Notes: generated by a model from the letters alone, not told the origin. 64,000 nt of DNA from an uncultured Campylobacter sp. (GCF_938030145.1 NZ_CALHGM010000008.1:1-64000), one strand, 5' to 3'; positions 36,540 to 44,721 are shown, counted from the stretch's first letter. Made by a program: numbers and translations.

Positions 36540-37615
36540 CACTCCCCTCCGTTTATATAGCTTCCCAGCCAGGTGATTTCGTGGCCATTTTTCTGCGCGT
36601 TTTGCAGCACGCGCGCCACGCGTTCGTCATCCACATGCCCCTCAAAATCGATATAAAAGACGCTTTTAAAATCCCTAAGCTTGACCGGACGGCTTTCGAG
36701 CTTGGTTAAATTTATCCCCTCGTTGCGAAACATCTGCAAAAAGTCCACGAGCCCGCCCGGGCGGTCGTCGGTTTTGGCTAGGATGCTCGTTTTGTTGCGG
36801 TCGCTCTTCTGGTTTTTAAAGTCGCTCAGCACGAAAAAGCGCGTGCGGTTGGCGGAGTTGTCCTCGATCTTTTGAAACATCATCGGCACGCCGTAAAGAT
36901 CGGCGGCGATCTTGGAGCAGATCGCGGCGGAGTGCGGCGTGGCAGCCGCCATCTGCGCCGCAAGCGCGGTCGATTTGGTCGCGGTAAATTTAACGCCGCT
37001 AAGGCCGTGATCGTCTAAAAATTTAAGGCACTGATTGTATCCTTGTGGATGCGAGAATATCTGCTCCACCGTGCTTACGTCGTCGCAGTGGCTCGCAAAG
37101 CAGTGGTGGATATCCATATAAATTTCGGCGACGATCTTGACGCCTTCGTATTTTCGCAAGCAATCAAGCGTTGCTCCCACCGCGCCTTCGGTGTTGTTTT
37201 CGATCGGCACGACGCCGTATTTGGCCTCGCCGCTATCAAGCTCCTTAAAGACCGCTTCGATGTTCGAGAGCGGCAGATAGGAGCTTACCGCGCCGAAGCG
37301 GCTCTTGGCGGCTTGGTGCGAATAGGTGCCGAAAGGCCCTAAAAACGCGACGATCTGCGGCTTTTCTAAATTTCGCGAAACCGAAAAAATTTCAAAAAAT
37401 ATCGCCTCGATCGCCTCTTTGCTTAGATTTCGCGCCTTTCCGCCGTCCAGCCTGCTGATGATCGAGCGCTCGCGCTCCGGGCGGTAGATTGCGCTGCCCG
37501 CGGTCTGCTTCAGCTCGCCGATCTTTTTGACAAACCCCATGCGCTCGTCAATAAGGCGCAAAATTTTATCATCCAGCCTATCGATACAAACGCGCAGATC
37601 ATCGATGTTTTGCAT
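36539..37615 (-). CDS. pheA: bifunctional chorismate mutase / prephenate dehydratase
   Basis: This 358-residue P-protein makes phenylpyruvate from chorismate. An AroQ chorismate mutase domain (about 1-85) begins NIDDLRVCIDRLDDKILRL. Prephenate dehydratase follows with FLGPFGTYSHQAA, VPIENNTEGAVG and NRTRFFVL. The ACT domain carries LTKLESRPVK, the phenylalanine-binding ESRP motif, which implies feedback inhibition. Two ATGs occur in tandem (37618 and 37615). The second is better spaced from AGGAGG. It sits between the lysA-adjacent repeat ORF and hisC. Confidence 0.95.
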   Translation of the reverse strand: MQNIDDLRVCIDRLDDKILRLIDERMGFVKKIGELKQTAGSAIYRPERERSIISRLDGGKARNLSKEAIEAIFFEIFSVSRNLEKPQIVAFLGPFGTYSHQAAKSRFGAVSSYLPLSNIEAVFKELDSGEAKYGVVPIENNTEGAVGATLDCLRKYEGVKIVAEIYMDIHHCFASHCDDVSTVEQIFSHPQGYNQCLKFLDDHGLSGVKFTATKSTALAAQMAAATPHSAAICSKIAADLYGVPMMFQKIEDNSANRTRFFVLSDFKNQKSDRNKTSILAKTDDRPGGLVDFLQMFRNEGINLTKLESRPVKLRDFKSVFYIDFEGHVDDERVARVLQNAQKNGHEITWLGSYINGGE

Positions 37616-38033
37616 CATAGCCCTCCTTTTGCTCGCCCCTAAATTTCGATTTTAAAAATTTCACGACGCCTCTTTTGCGACACGCTTTGAAATTTTGACC
37701 GCGCGATCTTAGAATTTCATCGCTTGCGATTGCCGCGCCGCAACTTCCGCGCGCTAAGAAGGCGCGATAAAATTCGTCGCAGCGGGATCTGAAATTTAAA
37801 GGGGCGCGGTTAAAATTTAAAACGGGGCTTTGTTTTGCCGTAAAATTTAGAGGCGCATTTTGTTTAGATTTGAAATTTAAAGCGCGGGTGCATTTGGGCT
37901 TGGAATTTAAAGCGGCGGTGCGTTTAAAATTTAGGGCCGCGCTCGTTGCGGCGTTAAAATTTAAAACCGCTGCACGCTCGGGTTTGAAATTTAAGATCGC
38001 GCCCTGTTTTAGACGGCTCGCCGCGCGGATCAT
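37599..38033 (-). CDS. repeat ORF of LNFK-type 10-residue units between lysA and pheA
   Basis: The product is 144 residues. The ATG overlaps the lysA stop as ATGA and the stop lies 17 bases inside the pheA start, so the frame fills the interval exactly. Residues about 14-82 are diverged tandem units that begin ALNFK, VLNFN, PLNFT and the like, mostly 10 residues apart, coded by the 30-bp DNA array. The remainder is basic (arginine- and lysine-rich) with several cysteines. C. jejuni has a HAD-family gene at this position. No trace of HAD motifs is visible here. It could be a translated spacer or a genuinely new small basic protein. Confidence 0.45.
   Translation of the reverse strand: MIRAASRLKQGAILNFKPERAAVLNFNAATSAALNFKRTAALNSKPKCTRALNFKSKQNAPLNFTAKQSPVLNFNRAPLNFRSRCDEFYRAFLARGSCGAAIASDEILRSRGQNFKACRKRGVVKFLKSKFRGEQKEGYDAKHR
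37792..37993 (-). repeat. 30-bp tandem array anchored on RAATTTA
   Basis: AAATTTA (once GAATTTA) occurs at 37792, 37813, 37843, 37873, 37903, 37927, 37957 and 37987. The spacings are 21, 30, 30, 30, 24, 30 and 30, all multiples of three. The bases between anchors are GC-rich and variable. This is a degenerate minisatellite kept in frame. Confidence 0.85.
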
Positions 38034-39340
38034 ACGAGATCCTTTTCGAGCACGATTAGATCATCAAAGCTCTCGCGCTTTCTAATCAGGCGGTCCTGCC
38101 CGTCGTAAACCGCGACCTCAGCGGCGCGGCAGCGGGTGTTGTAGTTGCTCGACATCGAAAATCCGTAGGCGCCGGCGCTTTTGATCGCGAGCAGATCGCC
38201 GCTTTGCAGGCTAGGCAGGCTCACCGCTTTGGCTAGAAAGTCGCCGCTTTCGCAGATCGGGCCCACGACGTCGCAGAGGCTCGCTGCGGCTAAATTTACG
38301 CTTGAAATTTTTTCATCCGCGCCCGAACCGCTTGTTTGATCCGAGCCCCTGCCGCCTAAATTTACTTCGCTCGCGCCGGATTCGTCTAAATTCATACCCT
38401 CCGAAGCGCTAACGATCTCGATGGCGTGGTGCGCGCCGTAGAGGCTCGGGCGTATGAGATCGTTCATCGCGCCGTCAACGATGACGAAGCGCTTGCCGCA
38501 GTTTTGTTTTTCGTAAAGCACGCGGGTAAGAAATACCCCCGCAGCCCCCGCGATGAAGCGCCCGGGCTCGCACACGATCGTGACGTCTAGCCCGCTTAGG
38601 CTGCGCAAAATCCCCTGCGCGTAGTCGTAGAGCACGATCTGCTTTTCATCCTCGTAGCGGATGCCGATGCCGCCGCCCACGTCGAAAAATTTTATATCGA
38701 CCTCAAGGGCTCGCAGCTCGCGCAACAGATCGCTTACGATCTTTGCCGCGTCGCAGATCGGAGAGATGTCCGTAAGCTGGCTGCCGATGTGAAAGTGGAT
38801 ACCGACGGGATTTAAAAATTTGCTCTTTTTGGCGTAGATATACATCTTGCGCGCAGTCTCGATGCTGACGCCGAATTTGTTCTCATTTAGCCCCGTGGAG
38901 ATGTAGGGGTGGGTCTTAGCATCGACGTTTGGATTTACGCGGATGCTGATGCGAGCGGGCTTATTTAGCTTTTGCGCGATTTGCTCGAGGCGCAGCATCT
39001 CGGCCTCGCTTTCTAAATTTATCAGCAAGATGTCAGACTTTAGCGCAAACTCGAGCTCGCTATCTTGCTTGCCGACGCCAGAGAATATGATCTTATAGCT
39101 CTTTGCGCCGATATATAGCGCGCGGCGCAGCTCGCCGATGCTGACGCAATCAAAGCCGCTGCCCAGATCCGATAGAAATTTTAAAATGCTTAAATTAGAG
39201 CTTGCTTTAATCGCGAAGCAGACGAGCGATTTGCGCGCTGCGAAGGCCTCTTTGAGCGCTATAAAATTCTTTTGTATCTCGTTAAAATCGTAAACGTATA
39301 AAGGAGTGCCGTATTTGCGGGCTAAACTTGAATAATCCAT
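38030..39340 (-). CDS. lysA: diaminopimelate decarboxylase with an in-frame insertion
   Basis: This 436-residue PLP enzyme makes lysine from meso-diaminopimelate. The cofactor Lys is Lys45 in CFAIKASSN. GVGKQDSEL, HFHIGSQL, FDVGGGIGI, CEPGRFI and the active-site CDVVGPICESGD complete the fold. Between the DLIRPSLYGAHHAIEIV segment and CDVVGP there is a Ser/Gly/Asp-rich insertion of about 35 residues, absent from typical LysA of about 400 residues, and again containing spaced NL units from AAATTTA words. The position should be a surface loop, so activity is probably kept. The next gene starts inside its stop codon. Confidence 0.94.
   Translation of the reverse strand: MDYSSLARKYGTPLYVYDFNEIQKNFIALKEAFAARKSLVCFAIKASSNLSILKFLSDLGSGFDCVSIGELRRALYIGAKSYKIIFSGVGKQDSELEFALKSDILLINLESEAEMLRLEQIAQKLNKPARISIRVNPNVDAKTHPYISTGLNENKFGVSIETARKMYIYAKKSKFLNPVGIHFHIGSQLTDISPICDAAKIVSDLLRELRALEVDIKFFDVGGGIGIRYEDEKQIVLYDYAQGILRSLSGLDVTIVCEPGRFIAGAAGVFLTRVLYEKQNCGKRFVIVDGAMNDLIRPSLYGAHHAIEIVSASEGMNLDESGASEVNLGGRGSDQTSGSGADEKISSVNLAAASLCDVVGPICESGDFLAKAVSLPSLQSGDLLAIKSAGAYGFSMSSNYNTRCRAAEVAVYDGQDRLIRKRESFDDLIVLEKDLV
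38278..38400 (-). repeat. low-complexity insertion inside lysA
   Basis: AAATTTA at 38292 and 38358 and AAATTC at 38388 (spacings 66 and 30, both multiples of 3) sit in a GC-rich Ser/Gly/Asp-coding stretch between two conserved lysA blocks. It has the same style as the 30-bp array immediately downstream. Confidence 0.6.
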
Positions 39341-39385
39341 AGAATTTCCACCGATAAATTTTGCGCCATTCTAACAAATCAAGGC

Positions 39386-40432
39386 TTAACGATGCTTAAA
39401 AACTAAAAATGCCGCAAAGCCTAATAGCGCTGTTATGGGCACGATAATGCCAAGTTCTGGGATGATGACGCCGTTGAGAGAAAACCTAATTAACACGAAA
39501 AGCACGCCCCAAGCGCATAGCGTAGCGATAAAAAATCCAAAGCTTAGTAGCGCAAGATTAAAAAATCGTCCCGTAACGGGCAGGTAATAATACAGCACTA
39601 ACACCGCCAAGGGCGCGAACAACGGAAAAAATATCATATTATAAAGGCTTGCTTTTATAGTGGAGATATTCACGCCTTGATGCGAAAAGGTGCGGATCGA
39701 ACGCAAAGCATCCCTGATCGAATATACATTACTCGTATCATAAACACTCGCAATCGAGCTTGGATCAAAGCCCTTAAGCGCCTCGCTCTGCGCACTAAGC
39801 TTACTTTTTAATCCACTTCCTCCAAGTTTAAGCTGCGCTGGTAAAGTAGTAGTATTTACGTCGCGCAGATGCCAAATTTTACCTGCGTATTCGCCAGAGC
39901 TTGCATGCGAGCGTGAAGCAACGGAGTTATCCCCTATATTAAAGATTGTTATATCATTTGCGTTTTTACCGTTTAGAGCTTTGATGTAGATATATTTACC
40001 CTCAAATTTCAAAAACATATCTCCCCCCGTAGGCGATAAATCGGTTAAATTCTTTTGAAATTTTAATGCGTATGCAAACGAGGTGGAATTTAAAGCTATA
40101 AAGCTCGCGGTAATCGCAAGTGCGATCAAAAATGGAGGGATTATCAGCGCGTTTTTGCTAACCCCAAGCGCATAAAAGCTCACCAGCTCGTTGCTACGGA
40201 TCATATTAAAGCCCATCAAAATAAGCGCAAAAATAAGACTTAGCGGTAGCGTGTAGCTAAGCGCGACCGCTGCGGTTAGAGCGATATACAAAAGAGCAGT
40301 ATTCGCGCTTGAAGGAAAATCTTTGAGATTAGTAAGCACATCGATGCCTACATAAAAGCACTCAAGGGCTATTAGCAGGATAAAAAAATACTTCAGATAG
40401 GAAAGAGCCGCGTATTTTACGTATAACTTCAC
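39386..40432 (-). CDS. lptG: LptF/LptG-family lipopolysaccharide export permease
   Basis: This 348-residue inner-membrane protein has three N-terminal helices (to about residue 115), a periplasmic beta-jellyroll-like domain (EGKYIYIKALNGKNANDITIF ...) and three C-terminal helices. The N-terminal MKLYVKYAALSYLKYFFILL and the NELVSFYALGVS cytoplasmic segment are typical of YjgP/YjgQ. With LptF and LptB2 it extracts LPS or LOS from the inner membrane. The start is GTG, overlapping the pth stop (GTGA). The order pth, this gene, lysA matches C. jejuni. The choice of G over F rests on that position. Confidence 0.8.
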   Translation of the reverse strand: MKLYVKYAALSYLKYFFILLIALECFYVGIDVLTNLKDFPSSANTALLYIALTAAVALSYTLPLSLIFALILMGFNMIRSNELVSFYALGVSKNALIIPPFLIALAITASFIALNSTSFAYALKFQKNLTDLSPTGGDMFLKFEGKYIYIKALNGKNANDITIFNIGDNSVASRSHASSGEYAGKIWHLRDVNTTTLPAQLKLGGSGLKSKLSAQSEALKGFDPSSIASVYDTSNVYSIRDALRSIRTFSHQGVNISTIKASLYNMIFFPLFAPLAVLVLYYYLPVTGRFFNLALLSFGFFIATLCAWGVLFVLIRFSLNGVIIPELGIIVPITALLGFAAFLVFKHR

Positions 40433-40986
40433 ACCCTAGCCTTTTTAATCGTAAATTTTTGCGCGACCTGCTCTATATCCGAGCAAATGAGCTCTTCTAC
40501 CGCGCGCGCGACATAGGGTAAAATTTCACTCAGCTTCTCGCGCTCGCTTTCGTTAAAATTTCCGAGTACGAAATTTGCCGCGTCCTGCCCCTGCTGTTTT
40601 TTGCCCACGCCGATACGCACGCGCTCGTAATCCGCACCGATTAGCGCATCGATCGATTTGATGCCGTTGTGCCCGCCGCTACTGCCGCCTTTTTTAAATT
40701 TAACGGCGCCCAGATCCAAATCTATATCGTCGTGCACCACGATGATGCGCTCCGGTTTGTAAAAATCATTCACGGCCTTTACGGAGTTGCCGCTTAAGTT
40801 CATAAAAGTTTGGGGTTTTAAAAGAAGAAGCGAGCCCTTTTTAAAAAGCTCGCCTTGGAATTTAGACGAACCAAGCTCGCTAAAGCCGCCCGTCTTTAAA
40901 ATTTCGTCGATTAGCATAAAACCGACGTTGTGTCTAGTGTCTGCGTATTTCTGAGCAGGATTCCCAAGTCCTGCGATCAGTATCAT
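40429..40986 (-). CDS. pth: peptidyl-tRNA hydrolase
   Basis: The 185-residue enzyme frees tRNA from stalled peptidyl-tRNA. It starts with LIAGLGNPAQKYADTRHNVGF, where Asn9 and catalytic His19 are visible. KPQTFMNLSGNSV and VHDDIDLDLG complete the active site. GGHNGIKSID is the tRNA-contact loop. Full length. It lies 8 bases after rplY and overlaps lptG. Confidence 0.97.
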   Translation of the reverse strand: MILIAGLGNPAQKYADTRHNVGFMLIDEILKTGGFSELGSSKFQGELFKKGSLLLLKPQTFMNLSGNSVKAVNDFYKPERIIVVHDDIDLDLGAVKFKKGGSSGGHNGIKSIDALIGADYERVRIGVGKKQQGQDAANFVLGNFNESEREKLSEILPYVARAVEELICSDIEQVAQKFTIKKARV

Positions 40987-40994
40987 AGGCGCCC

Positions 40995-41531
40995 CTATTT
41001 AGCCGAAGTAACTCCGACTACCGCTACCGAGCCGTCTAGGATGATGCTGACGCCCTCTTTTACCGGAATGTCGCGGATCAAAAGCGAATCGCCTACATCA
41101 AGATCACTCACATCGAGCGTAAAATCGTTTGGTAGATCTTTGCCGGCGCATTTTACGGCGATACGGCGCTTGGATTGCACCAAGATACCTTTGTTTTTTA
41201 GCCCTTTAGCGACGCCAGTTACCTTAACCGGCACTAAATATTTGCTTACGACGTCATCCTGAACTACTCGCAAATCTACGTGAGTTAGGGTATTTGTGAC
41301 GGGGTGTTTTTGGTATTCTTGCACTATAACGCGATATGTCTTACCGCCCACGCTAACCTCGAAGGGAAGATCTTCTTTTGCACGCATAGCTTTGATAAAG
41401 TCATTGACCTTAAACGCTGCGTTAATATTTTCAAATCCTTTCGCATAAATATTAGCGATTAGATAACCATCTCGTTTTAGGGATTTTGAAGCCCTTTTAC
41501 CGATACTATCTCTAACGATACCTTCTAACAT
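40995..41531 (-). CDS. rplY: 50S ribosomal protein L25/general stress protein Ctc
   Basis: This protein of 178 residues binds 5S rRNA. It begins LEGIVRDSIGKRASKSLKRDG, followed by the L25 beta-barrel and the C-terminal TL5/CTC domain (LKNKGILVQSKRRIAVKCAGKDLP ... RDIPVKEGV). The ATG at 41531 has AAAGGAAACCTA before it. An in-frame TTG at 41612 would add 27 atypical residues and is rejected. First gene of the rplY-pth-lptG-lysA run. Confidence 0.95.
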   Translation of the reverse strand: MLEGIVRDSIGKRASKSLKRDGYLIANIYAKGFENINAAFKVNDFIKAMRAKEDLPFEVSVGGKTYRVIVQEYQKHPVTNTLTHVDLRVVQDDVVSKYLVPVKVTGVAKGLKNKGILVQSKRRIAVKCAGKDLPNDFTLDVSDLDVGDSLLIRDIPVKEGVSIILDGSVAVVGVTSAK

Positions 41532-41620
41532 TAGGTTTCCTTTGTGAAAAAATGAAGCGTGATAATAGCCAAATGTTGCTTTAAATCTATTTAATCGCTT
41601 ATTGGAATTCAAAGGCGGAT

Positions 41621-42385
41621 TTAATCCGCCATCTTATAAAAATCACCCACAATCTTATAGAATTCCACATCCTTCATAACGGCTCTTTTTACCTTTCTCG
41701 GCTGCCCTGTTTTAGTTATCGTCTCTATTTCTTCGCGCTCGCCGGTATCTACTTGGGTTTTATTTAAGGCTTTTTCTTTTATCAAGATTAAATTTGCGCC
41801 GTATTTTTCAGCTTTTCTTAGAAATTCATATTCTGTTCTTTTGAAATCTTCCCCCTGTTCTTCGATATTTTTTACTACTAGTCTGATTTTTTTGCCATTT
41901 TCTTTAAGCTCATCTAATTCTTTTTCATCGTCTATTTGCATTATTGTTTCTTTTAAACGCTCAAAATTTTTTTTATGTTCTTCTATTTGTCGTTGCCTTT
42001 CAGCTTCCTCTTTGGCTCGGATCCTTTTTCGTTTAGCCTCCTCCTCAGCCTCTCTTTTTAGTCTTTCTTCTCTTATTTGCTTTCTTTCTGCTTCTTCCTC
42101 GGCTTCCAGTCTTTCTTTTTCGGCTTTCTCTTTAGCTTCCATTTCATCTTTTATTACACCCGAATACATCATTATTGATATACCAATAAAAATACTCATA
42201 CTTATAAGCCCTGCGATATCTATATTTACTCCAAGCCAATCGGTAATTAAAAAGCTCACTAAGCTTAATATAAATAAAAATATAGCTGCATTCCGAAATG
42301 CTCTTCTCCACTTGATAAAAAGTGCTATAAGTATAACTAGAGTAATTGGTGTTAGCACCGAAACTATGTTATGAACGGTTTCCAT
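41621..42385 (-). CDS. membrane protein with long charged coiled coil, unknown
   Basis: This protein of 254 residues has three hydrophobic helices at about residues 10-26, 31-49 and 55-75. A Glu/Lys/Arg/Ala-rich coiled coil (about 80-150) and a soluble C-terminal part follow. AAAGGAG lies 6 bases before the ATG. The gene is clearly more AT-rich than the adjacent rplY-pth genes. It is the last of four same-strand accessory genes beginning at the poly-G promoter. The arrangement of membrane anchor plus coiled coil could serve as a scaffold or sensor, but no family is recognised. Confidence 0.55.
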   Translation of the reverse strand: METVHNIVSVLTPITLVILIALFIKWRRAFRNAAIFLFILSLVSFLITDWLGVNIDIAGLISMSIFIGISIMMYSGVIKDEMEAKEKAEKERLEAEEEAERKQIREERLKREAEEEAKRKRIRAKEEAERQRQIEEHKKNFERLKETIMQIDDEKELDELKENGKKIRLVVKNIEEQGEDFKRTEYEFLRKAEKYGANLILIKEKALNKTQVDTGEREEIETITKTGQPRKVKRAVMKDVEFYKIVGDFYKMAD

Positions 42386-42421
42386 TTTTTCTCCTTTATT
42401 TTTTAAAAAATACGTGACTTA

Positions 42422-43624
42422 TCACGCACCTTGTTTATGCCGCAAAATTATCATAATTAGCCGCTCCCTCATGATTTCGTAAAAATCCTTTTTGTATTCG
42501 CTCGCATGTTTTCGCAACGCGTCTTTGAATTCGTCGTAGAATTTCAAGCCGCACTCGCAAGTTTCAAAAAATCTTAAAAGCGCGCTGTATCTTATGACCG
42601 AATAGCGCCCATACTCACCAAATTTCGCTAACTCCCTATCTGCATAGCTATAATCAGGTAGAAGCAAAAAGCACTTTGCCCTGCCGCCTGAATCCTGCTT
42701 ATCGGCAATCTTTGAATATTTATCTAGCTGAGAGCGTATTACGCCGCTTTGCAAATCGTGTCTTATCCCGTTGATGCCGGATTTGATCTTATTTTCGATG
42801 ACGATTGCGTGGTTTTTATCTTTTATAAAAATATCTATATTTTTGTATTCTCTTAAAATTTGCGCGTCCTCGCTTATGTTTAGCCGTAAAATTTCGCTCG
42901 CAAATTTTAAAAATAGCTTCGTATCGTTTCGCAAATAATAGACTATCCAATTTGAAAAGCTTAACTCATCGTCCATCTTGCCGATTATCTCTAAGATATT
43001 TTGCTCTTTAGCTTTGAAATTTAAAATTTCATTTAGCCCGATCCGCTTCGTAGTATCCTTCTCTTGCCAAAGCTCGGGCGCAAAAATTTTATCCGGCACG
43101 CTTTCGTAGCGGACATATTGCTTCAAAGATTGCGAGAAAAATTTAAATGGCACGAAAAAGTGCGTTTCATCTATCAATTTCTCGTCATCAACGATGTAAA
43201 ATTTAAATTTTGGTTTTTTAAAATTCGACGTCTCAAACGTTATATACGCCGCATTGGGGCTATCGTTTTCGCTTTCAAATAGCTCGTTTAGAAGCACGCC
43301 GCCGTAAGCGATATTTTGTGCTTCAATCATTTCGGATTGTCTTTTAAGCTCCTCTTTAGCGCCGCGCTTTCTGCCGCAGACAAAAAGCTCATCGCTCAAA
43401 AGCAGCCTTAACTCGCTAGCGCAAGCTAAAATTTCAAAACAATGTTTCGAGATAGCGCGCACTAAAAGAACTTTGTGCGCATCCTTCGCATCCTCGTTTA
43501 TCGTGCCGTAAGGATTTACGTAGATGTAGTGTCTGCCGTTGTCTGCCTTAAAAAGATTGATGATTTCGTGCCCCAAGCTCTCGTTCAAATAGCCGCCCGA
43601 AAACATTCGATTTATAATTATCAT
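42422..43624 (-). CDS. PD-(D/E)XK nuclease-superfamily protein
   Basis: This protein of 400 residues has a C-terminal half (about 220-390) with the pattern of the PDDEXK_4-like nucleases: a helix with Glu upstream, NIDIFI with the metal-binding Asp, then AIVIENKI with the Glu-x-Lys pair, then a YSKIADKQ helix. The N-terminal 200 residues (MFSGGYLNESLGHEIINLF and following) form a separate conserved-looking domain that may bind nucleic acid or partner proteins. The domain arrangement is typical of uncharacterised defence or nucleic-acid-processing proteins. It lies between two membrane-protein genes on the same strand. Confidence 0.68.
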   Translation of the reverse strand: MIIINRMFSGGYLNESLGHEIINLFKADNGRHYIYVNPYGTINEDAKDAHKVLLVRAISKHCFEILACASELRLLLSDELFVCGRKRGAKEELKRQSEMIEAQNIAYGGVLLNELFESENDSPNAAYITFETSNFKKPKFKFYIVDDEKLIDETHFFVPFKFFSQSLKQYVRYESVPDKIFAPELWQEKDTTKRIGLNEILNFKAKEQNILEIIGKMDDELSFSNWIVYYLRNDTKLFLKFASEILRLNISEDAQILREYKNIDIFIKDKNHAIVIENKIKSGINGIRHDLQSGVIRSQLDKYSKIADKQDSGGRAKCFLLLPDYSYADRELAKFGEYGRYSVIRYSALLRFFETCECGLKFYDEFKDALRKHASEYKKDFYEIMRERLIMIILRHKQGA

Positions 43625-43625
43625 C

Positions 43626-44207
43626 TCAGAATAAATTCCTATCTATATTTTTAGCGCTAAATTTACGCACGCATTCTCGTATGGCGTTGCGTACCTCGTC
43701 GCGCTTTTGTTTATCGTAAAAATATAATCCCGTCGAGCCGAAGTTTCCTAAGACGTAGAGATAATATCTTGTTTGGATGTCATTAATGCGCCGCCCCAAT
43801 CTAGCTGTTTTAGCATTTTTGGAACTCATCCTAAAAAATTTAGTCACCGCTAGGAAAATTTTAAAAATATTTGCGCTTTTTACCTCTTTTTTCTCTAAGC
43901 GCATATCCTCGATTTGATCTGCCGTGACGGTTCTGCTGCGCATTAAATTCCAATACGGCGCGCAGAGCAAAACAGCTACAATGCTATTTTCAACGTCGCT
44001 TCTAGGGAAAGTGATTTTACCTGTTTGCATATCGATCAGGTATCTTTTGTTTTTATTGTAGATCAAAATGCTTTGAAACGGCAAAAGCACTAAAATCACG
44101 GCACCCACTCCTAACGGCAACAGCAAAATTCCAATAAGTAGCGCCCATTTAAAATTTTTAAAAACGATTTCTAGTGCGGTATGTACATCGATTATCTCAT
44201 ATTTCAT
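43626..44207 (-). CDS. membrane protein of the accessory cluster, unknown
   Basis: The product is 193 residues from the ATG at 44207. A TTG-started version to 44222 is less likely. Two close hydrophobic segments (about residues 20-48) form a hairpin anchor. The rest is basic and cytoplasmic, with TARLGRRINDIQTRYYLYVLG and GLYFYDKQKRDEVRNAI. The stop lies one base before the nuclease start region, so the two are coupled. The fold vaguely recalls small PH-like membrane proteins, but I do not assign a family. Confidence 0.5.
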   Translation of the reverse strand: MKYEIIDVHTALEIVFKNFKWALLIGILLLPLGVGAVILVLLPFQSILIYNKNKRYLIDMQTGKITFPRSDVENSIVAVLLCAPYWNLMRSRTVTADQIEDMRLEKKEVKSANIFKIFLAVTKFFRMSSKNAKTARLGRRINDIQTRYYLYVLGNFGSTGLYFYDKQKRDEVRNAIRECVRKFSAKNIDRNLF

Positions 44208-44340
44208 AAAATTCTCTTGCAATGAAATTCTAAAATTTTATTCATTTGATCGCTTGCGCGATTTAAATTCTAAAAAGCGCCGAAGCATTAAGACCTCAGT
44301 ACTTTTTAGATAAAATTTCGCGACTAATTTCGACGCGAGA

Positions 44341-44445
44341 TTATTTCTTTTTGCGACGTTTTTTGTCGCCCGCTTTTTGGGCATGAGTCCTATTGCATCC
44401 TGCTCTTTTTGTTTTGTTAGAGCTCATTCGGTTCTTAGCCGGCAT
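44341..44445 (-). CDS. 34-residue very basic protein under the poly-G promoter
   Basis: A short frame (MPAKNRMSSNKTKRAG ... ending KKRRKKK) has about 13 Lys/Arg in 34 residues. TAAGGAGT sits 5 bases before the ATG, and TATAAT lies about 31 bases upstream. It is too short for ordinary gene finders. The composition suggests an RNA- or DNA-binding or ribosome-associated peptide. It is the first gene after the 13-base G tract and would be directly affected by slippage there. Confidence 0.6.
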   Translation of the reverse strand: MPAKNRMSSNKTKRAGCNRTHAQKAGDKKRRKKK

Positions 44446-44475
44446 TTCCTACTCCTTATAGAAAAAATATGCGTA

Positions 44476-44481
44476 ATTATA
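44476..44481 (-). promoter_or_regulatory. -10 box (TATAAT) directly after the poly-G tract
   Basis: On the minus strand a 13-base G run is followed immediately by TATAATTACGC, with a perfect -10 hexamer. Transcription would start near 44469, then TAAGGAGT and the ATG of the 34-residue gene at 44445. The G run occupies the spacer where a -35 contact or activator spacing would be set. Confidence 0.65.
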
Positions 44482-44494
44482 CCCCCCCCCCCCC
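44482..44494. repeat. homopolymeric C(13)/G(13) tract
   Basis: Thirteen C on the plus strand (thirteen G on the minus strand). Tracts of this length mutate by slippage at high rate in Campylobacter and drive phase variation. This one is intergenic and touches a -10 box, pointing to on/off or graded promoter control rather than frame switching. The exact length in a population is likely to vary. Confidence 0.9.
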
Positions 44495-44721
44495 TAAAAT
44501 TTGGTTGAAATTTTGTTTATCAAAGATTAAATGAATAGGAATTTTATAAGATTAATCGGACGTGGAATTTTAATCGAAATTCTAGAGATTTTAAAACGAA
44601 ATTTAAGGTAGTATATACCCGCGTAGCAGTGGGCAAACGAATTAAATTCCGCCCGCGCGGCGGCAGGCAGAATTCTTTAAAATTTTAAATCGCAAAAATT
44701 TAGAATTTTAAAATTTGCGAC

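Noticed and set aside
37792..37993. CRISPR array
   Set aside because: The repeated part is only about 7 bases, spacers are not of constant length (14-23 bases), and the array is in frame within an operon.
41532..41612. N-terminal extension of RplY to a TTG start
   Set aside because: The added residues do not resemble L25, and a good ribosome site precedes the ATG at 41531.
44482..44500. Rightward promoter with TAAAAT after the C tract
   Set aside because: A -10-like TAAAAT follows the C run on the plus strand, but no rightward gene lies downstream until 51177.
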